Source: JANMCE01 sp963791625
GTDB lineage: Bacteria; Actinomycetota; Acidimicrobiia; Acidimicrobiales; Ilumatobacteraceae
DNA length: 64,000 nt
Reading direction: 5' to 3'
Assembly: GCA_963791625.1 (NCBI GenBank)
Contig: CAWBTA010000015.1
Span: forward strand, 1,054,001 to 1,118,000
Positions 59,984 to 64,000 of this stretch are shown here, in pieces. Position 1 is the stretch's first letter; every line of letters starts with the position of its first letter. The notes below the pieces were generated by a model, which ran no database searches, was not told the DNA's origin, and saw nothing but the letters and a program-made list of their open reading frames with translations. Position numbers and translations under genes: made by a program.

Positions 59984-60838
59984 ATGACCCGAGCTGTCCT
60001 GTGTTCCCTTCGTGACGCCATTGCGGCGAACGTTCACGACGGGGACACCATCGCCCTTGAGGGTTTCACCCACCTCATTCCGCATGCTGCCGCGCAAGAA
60101 ATCATTCGCCAGGGTCGACGAGATCTGACCTTGGTTCGCATGACACCAGACATGGCCTACGACTGGCTCATCGGTGCGGGCTGCGCGCGCAAGCTGGTCT
60201 TCTCCTGGGGTGGAAACCCCGGTGTCGGCTCACTCCAACGCTTCCGCGATGCGGTTGAAAAGGGCTGGCCGCATCCGCTGGAAATCGAGGAGCACAGCCA
60301 CGCTGGCATGGCCGCCCGCTACTCGGCGGGCGCATCGGGGCTGCCCTTCGGCGTGCTGCGCGGTTATGTCGGCACCGATCTCATGGAGCACACCAAACAG
60401 TCCATCAGCATGATCACCTGCCCCTTCACTGGCGAGGAACTGTGCGCGGTGCCTGCTTTGAATCCCGACGTGACGATCATCCACGCGCAACGCGCCGACA
60501 AGGCGGGCAACGTGCAGATTTGCGGACTGATCGGGATTCAGAAAGAGGCTGTGTTGGCTGCTCGCCGCTCGATCGTAACGGTAGAAGAAATCGTCGACAC
60601 GTTGCCACCTACCCCTGGCGCTGTCGTGCTGCCCAGCTGGGTGGTGTCAGCGGTCTGCCACGTTCCGGGCGGCGCTCACCCGTCGTTCGCCATGGGCTTC
60701 AGCAATCGGGACAACGCTTTTTACAAAGCATGGGATGCCATCTCCGCCGACCGCGACGCCTTCACGTCATGGATCGACAAACACATCCTAGGCACCGCCG
60801 ACTTCGCCGAATATCTCGCAGGTGTAAAGCATGGCTGA
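59984..60838 (+). CDS. catI: 3-Oxoadipate CoA-transferase subunit A
   Basis: 284 residues, the longer CatI type rather than the shorter PcaI. Type I CoA-transferase: 'GDTIALEGFTHLIPHAAAQEII' (in parts), 'RDLTLVRMTPDMAYDWLIGAG', 'PFTGEELCAVPALNPDVTIIHAQRAD'. Forms a heteromer with the next gene, moving CoA from succinyl-CoA to 3-oxoadipate. Only three bases follow the dioxygenase stop; overlaps subunit B by eight bases. Confidence 0.9.
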   Translation: MTRAVLCSLRDAIAANVHDGDTIALEGFTHLIPHAAAQEIIRQGRRDLTLVRMTPDMAYDWLIGAGCARKLVFSWGGNPGVGSLQRFRDAVEKGWPHPLEIEEHSHAGMAARYSAGASGLPFGVLRGYVGTDLMEHTKQSISMITCPFTGEELCAVPALNPDVTIIHAQRADKAGNVQICGLIGIQKEAVLAARRSIVTVEEIVDTLPPTPGAVVLPSWVVSAVCHVPGGAHPSFAMGFSNRDNAFYKAWDAISADRDAFTSWIDKHILGTADFAEYLAGVKHG

Positions 60839-61577
60839 GTACACGACCGACGACATGATGATCATCAACGCGGCGCGGGCGATGAGTAATGACACGGTGT
60901 GTTTCGTGGGCATCGGTCTTCCGTCCACGGCGGCCAACCTTGCGCGTCGGCTGCACGCGCCCGACTGTGTGCTCATTTACGAGTCGGGTTGTATCGGGTC
61001 GAAGCCCACCAAACTGCCGTTGTCGATCGGCGATGGCGAGCTGGCAGAAACGTCCGATGCGGTCGTGAGCGTGCCCGAAATCTTCGCCTACTGGCTGCAA
61101 GCCGGCCGGGTGAACGTTGGCTTCCTTGGCGGCGCGCAGCTCGACGTCTACGGCAACATCAACTCAACCGTGATCGGCCCCTACGACAAGCCCAAGACCC
61201 GCTTACCCGGCGCCGGCGGCGCGCCGGAAATCGCCGCGTCGGCCGGCGCGGTGTACGTCATCATGCGTCAATCAAAGCGAGCATTCGTACCGAAGGTCGA
61301 CTTCCGTTCGTCGATGGGTTTCGGTGACGGTCCCGGCCATCGCGAGCGGCTCGGGCTGCGTGGCGGTGGTGTGCAGCTGGTCGTCACCGACCTCGGCATC
61401 ATGCGCCCCGACCCGGTGACATGCGAGCTGGTAATGACTGCGCTGCACCCCGGCGTCACCCGTGAACAAGCGGTCGAGGCCACCGGTTGGGCCCTGCAGT
61501 TCTCGGCCGATTGCGCCGAGACCGAGGCACCGACCGACCACGAGATGGCCACCCTCAACGCGCTGCGGGCTGCCTGA
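60831..61577 (+). CDS. catJ: 3-Oxoadipate CoA-transferase subunit B
   Basis: 248 residues. Active-site Glu in 'VLIYESGCIGSKP', preceded by 'GIGLPSTAANLARRLHAPD'; 'NVGFLGGAQLDVYGNINSTVIG' and 'GAGGAPEIAASAGAVYVIM' are subunit B signatures. With subunit A it commits 3-oxoadipate to thiolysis. A thiolase (CatF/PcaF) is not in the window. Confidence 0.92.
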   Translation: MAEYTTDDMMIINAARAMSNDTVCFVGIGLPSTAANLARRLHAPDCVLIYESGCIGSKPTKLPLSIGDGELAETSDAVVSVPEIFAYWLQAGRVNVGFLGGAQLDVYGNINSTVIGPYDKPKTRLPGAGGAPEIAASAGAVYVIMRQSKRAFVPKVDFRSSMGFGDGPGHRERLGLRGGGVQLVVTDLGIMRPDPVTCELVMTALHPGVTREQAVEATGWALQFSADCAETEAPTDHEMATLNALRAA

Positions 61578-61590
61578 TGCTCGGCCGGGC

Positions 61591-62649
61591 ATGAAGTTCT
61601 CCTACGAGGCGCTGCCGGGGCGAGTGGTATCCGCTCCTGGCGCCCTCGGAGACGTCGACGATGAGGTAACCCGGCTCGGGGGGGTCAGGGTTTTCCTCAT
61701 CGTCGACAATGCCGCTCAGGCCTACGGCGACACCGTCGAGCAGCAGCTCGGCGACCGCTTAGCCGCCCGTTGGAACGAAGCCATCCAACACGTCCCGACC
61801 GAGCTCGCCGAGCGAGCACTGGCCGCCGCGCTGGAGGCACGGGCCGACATCCTCGTCAGCATCGGCGGCGGCTCGGCCACTGGCTTGGCCAAGATCATTG
61901 CGTTGGATACAAAGCTGCCGATCATCGCGGTGCCCACCACCTATGCCGGTAGCGAGATGACCCCGATCTACGGCTCCACCGGTGAACGCCATAAGCGCGT
62001 CGGCAAGAGCATGGACGTGTTGCCGAAGACCGTCATCTATGACCCCAACCTCACCGTCGGCCTGCCTACCAGCGTGACCGGGCCGTCGGCCTTCAATGCC
62101 ATCGCCCATTCCGTCGAAGCGTTATGGATGCCCCAGGCCAACCCCATCACATCGGCCATCGCCATCGAGGGCGTGCGCGCTATCGCCGCCAGTCTCGCCA
62201 CCGTGATGCACGAGCCGACCAACGTTGATGCCCGTAGCGAGCTGCAGTACGGCGCGTGCCTGTCGGGCATGTCTTTGGCCCAGACCGGCACCGGTCTGCA
62301 CCACAAGTTGTGTCACGTGTTGGGGGGAACCTTCAACCTGGTGCACGCCGACACCCATTCGGTCATCCTCCCACACGCCCTTGCGTTCAACGCTCGAGCC
62401 ATACCCAACGAACTGCCACGTCTGGCCGCCGCGCTCGGAGTGGCGGCCAACGATGCGGCCGGCGGCCTATGGGATCTGGCAAAGGCCAGCGGTGTTCCGA
62501 CGAGCCTGGCCGAACTTGGTTTACAACGCAACGATCTGGGTGAAGCGGCCGACCGCGCCGCCGCCGAGATCACGGCCAACCCGGTGCCGGTCGACCGCGA
62601 CAAACTCCTCAAGCTCCTCGAAAACGCCTTCGACGCCGCCCGCCCATAA
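61591..62649 (+). CDS. macA: Maleylacetate reductase
   Basis: 352 residues from ATG 61591. Iron-type alcohol dehydrogenase fold of the maleylacetate reductase branch: 'SIGGGSATGLAKIIALDTKLPIIAVPTTYAGSEMTPIYG' (in parts), 'AFNAIAHSVEALW', 'GLHHKLCHVLGGTFNLVHADTHSVILPH' (split). Reduces maleylacetate to 3-oxoadipate with NAD(P)H, just before the CoA-transferase step. Completes the operon in the window. Confidence 0.93.
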   Translation: MKFSYEALPGRVVSAPGALGDVDDEVTRLGGVRVFLIVDNAAQAYGDTVEQQLGDRLAARWNEAIQHVPTELAERALAAALEARADILVSIGGGSATGLAKIIALDTKLPIIAVPTTYAGSEMTPIYGSTGERHKRVGKSMDVLPKTVIYDPNLTVGLPTSVTGPSAFNAIAHSVEALWMPQANPITSAIAIEGVRAIAASLATVMHEPTNVDARSELQYGACLSGMSLAQTGTGLHHKLCHVLGGTFNLVHADTHSVILPHALAFNARAIPNELPRLAAALGVAANDAAGGLWDLAKASGVPTSLAELGLQRNDLGEAADRAAAEITANPVPVDRDKLLKLLENAFDAARP

Positions 62650-62714
62650 TCGCACCCCACCGATTCCTGCAGTACCCGATGTCGTGAATCAACACCGGCT
62701 ACTGCCGAAACGGT

Positions 62715-64000
62715 TTACCGCCGAGACGCCGGCATGAGGAATCGCCACGGTGACGCGGTGGCATCGAGGGGCATATCCACTTCGATGACGGCCGGCACAT
62801 TGGCATTGATTGCATTCGCAACTTCTCGCTCCAGATCGAGCGGGTTGCGCACGTGGGTCCCTTTGGCGCCGAAGGCACGGGCAATATCGACGAAGCTCGG
62901 GTTCTTCAGTTCGCTGCCTAGTGAGCGGCCGAAGAGGCGACGCTGATCGTTCAGCACGTTGCCGTAGGAGTGGTTGTTGAACACAACAGCAACCACACCT
63001 AAGTTGTACTCGACGGCGGTTGCCAGCTCCTGGATGCCGAACATGAAGCCGCCGTCGCCGTTGATGCTGACCACCGCTTTGTTGGGATGCGCGGCCTTGA
63101 CGCCAAGCGATGTGGGGTAGCCGAAACCGAGCGTGCCTTGATGTCCGCACGTGACGAATTTGCGAGGCTCGTACACCGGGAAACCGAAGTACGACGCGAA
63201 ACCGACCTGGCAGATCTCTTCTACCAGAAACCCGTCCCTGGGAAGTGCTCGTCGTAGCGCGTGCAAGTAGTCGACATGTGGTTGCAGTTGCAACAACTCA
63301 CTCTGCTTGGCCGCTTTCAGAAGGGTGAACTCCTCTGCCCTCGACATCGCGGCAGGCATGGATGCCTGGAGTGCGGCGAGCAGTGCAACGGCCGAGTGAG
63401 CTGCGTCACCGAGGATGCCAACGGTGGCTTCAAGGCGGACGAATTGTTGCGGGTCGATGTCCAACAGAATGACGGGCAGATCTTTCGGGCGGTCGGGCCA
63501 GCGCGACCACGTGAGCTCGAGCCGACAGCCGATGCCGATCAGCGCGTCGCACTCACCCCAGCGCTCGAAGCCTTCGGCACAGGTGAAACCCAGCGGATGC
63601 TCATCGCTCACCACTCCCCTTCCGCCGCGGAATGACACGACGGGCGCCTGCAGGAATTCGGCCAGGGCCAGCACCTCGGAAGTCGCGTGGCGAGCACCAC
63701 CGCCGACCATGATCATCGGGTTCTTCGCACCGCTGAGTCGGGCCACCGCTCGCTCCACCCGAACAGGGTCAATCGGCGCGGCTACCGAAGGTCGGGGTAC
63801 GCACGGAACGGTCGGAGACGTATGCGCCAACACGTCCCACGGTGCCGCAATCATGGTGGGACGAGGTCGACCAGTCGTGGCCTGATGGAACGCCTCAGCA
63901 ATCACCGCCGACGCCTCAGCAGGATGGGAGATGTTGGATGCCCATTTGGTGAACGTGCGCATGGCGGCCAGCTGATCGGGCATCTCATGGAGATGACCGA
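62715..64000 (-). CDS. ThDP-dependent enzyme, acetolactate-synthase-like (5' end outside window)
   Basis: At least 427 residues are encoded; the frame is open past 63983 to the window end ('GHLHE' before the first internal Met), so the N-terminal PYR domain is missing. Central domain 'NPMIMVGGGARHATSEVLALAEF'; ThDP/Mg motif 'SINGDGGFMFGIQELATAVEYNLGVVAVVFNNHSYGN' (in parts, GDG..NN); C-terminal 'VPAVIEVDMPLD'. Resembles the acetolactate synthase/benzoylformate decarboxylase group; substrate not predictable. It converges with the maleylacetate reductase gene. Confidence 0.85.
   Translation of the reverse strand, partial: GHLHEMPDQLAAMRTFTKWASNISHPAEASAVIAEAFHQATTGRPRPTMIAAPWDVLAHTSPTVPCVPRPSVAAPIDPVRVERAVARLSGAKNPMIMVGGGARHATSEVLALAEFLQAPVVSFRGGRGVVSDEHPLGFTCAEGFERWGECDALIGIGCRLELTWSRWPDRPKDLPVILLDIDPQQFVRLEATVGILGDAAHSAVALLAALQASMPAAMSRAEEFTLLKAAKQSELLQLQPHVDYLHALRRALPRDGFLVEEICQVGFASYFGFPVYEPRKFVTCGHQGTLGFGYPTSLGVKAAHPNKAVVSINGDGGFMFGIQELATAVEYNLGVVAVVFNNHSYGNVLNDQRRLFGRSLGSELKNPSFVDIARAFGAKGTHVRNPLDLEREVANAINANVPAVIEVDMPLDATASPWRFLMPASRR

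Noticed and set aside
1..64000. CRISPR arrays, insertion sequences with transposase, rRNA genes, prophage genes
   Set aside because: None seen on either strand; the only regular repeats are the 22-bp-pitch elements and the CTCAC array.

Overview
The window is GC-rich, densely packed bacterial DNA, with many ATGA or GTGA stop/start overlaps and frequent GTG starts. The gene repertoire (PadR and TetR regulators, TOBE-linked molybdate control, an actinobacterial-type SOS box, DUF559/VSR-like nucleases, fasciclin/OmpA envelope proteins, a tRNA-Ala without encoded CCA) suggests an actinobacterium, most likely an Acidimicrobiia (Ilumatobacter-like) aquatic or soil lineage. That placement is inference; there is no rRNA or ribosomal protein gene here.

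Layout. 0-4.6 kb: OB-fold fragment, fasciclin/OmpA envelope protein, MarR regulator, SOS-boxed alkB followed by a 31-residue membrane peptide, TrmH-type methyltransferase. 4.6-12.9 kb: xylose isomerase, a DUF559 nuclease-like gene bracketed by two related inverted elements, and a myo-inositol catabolic operon iolE-C-B-G-D with a LacI-type operator. 13-17.4 kb: SDR dehydrogenase, then a PadR-TOBE regulator divergent from modABC across a 29-bp dyad. 17.5-22.6 kb: parDE toxin-antitoxin, tRNA-Ala(TGC), nitroreductase, and a glycosyltransferase plus oxidoreductase-epimerase fusion behind a structured leader. 22.8-27.9 kb: persulfide-detoxification operon (CstR-like repressor, MMPL exporter, persulfide dioxygenase-rhodanese, TauE exporter, Cys-rich small protein), flanked by matching 3' ends of a PhyH-type gene. 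27.9-31 kb: PhyH oxygenase, esterase, TetR regulator and target membrane protein with three operators. 31-41.9 kb: secreted beta-helix protein, then a nine-gene polysaccharide operon on the minus strand, preceded by a 450-bp AT-richer region holding a DosR-like box. 42.3-55.4 kb: PEP-mutase-family enzyme, P450, two-component system with a DUF4097 protein, DinB remnant, VOC and Gfo/Idh proteins, a third inverted element, TIM-barrel isomerase, HTH protein with phased CTCAC repeats, FMN reductase, second PhyH enzyme, RnfD/UnbU-like protein. 55.4-57.6 kb: RHH/Doc toxin-antitoxin and a VWA (CoxE) protein. 57.6-62.7 kb: hydroquinone degradation operon (IclR regulator; two-subunit hydroquinone 1,2-dioxygenase, 3-oxoadipate CoA-transferase, maleylacetate reductase). 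The window ends inside a ThDP-dependent enzyme gene.

Seven genes (iolD, modA, modB, MMPL, esterase, GNAT, Alg14/13-like glycosyltransferase) are each broken by what looks like one base. With protein-level conservation otherwise intact, indel errors in a draft or metagenome assembly are the simplest explanation, so these genes are annotated as single loci.

Most unusual signals: (1) three intergenic elements with one architecture, two copies of a CYAACNCGC-type core per arm at exactly 22-bp pitch, arms inverted; (2) an SOS box, alkB and a tiny membrane peptide in one unit; (3) a sulfur operon between direct repeats derived from a gene 3' end; (4) several clean operator palindromes beside their probable regulators.
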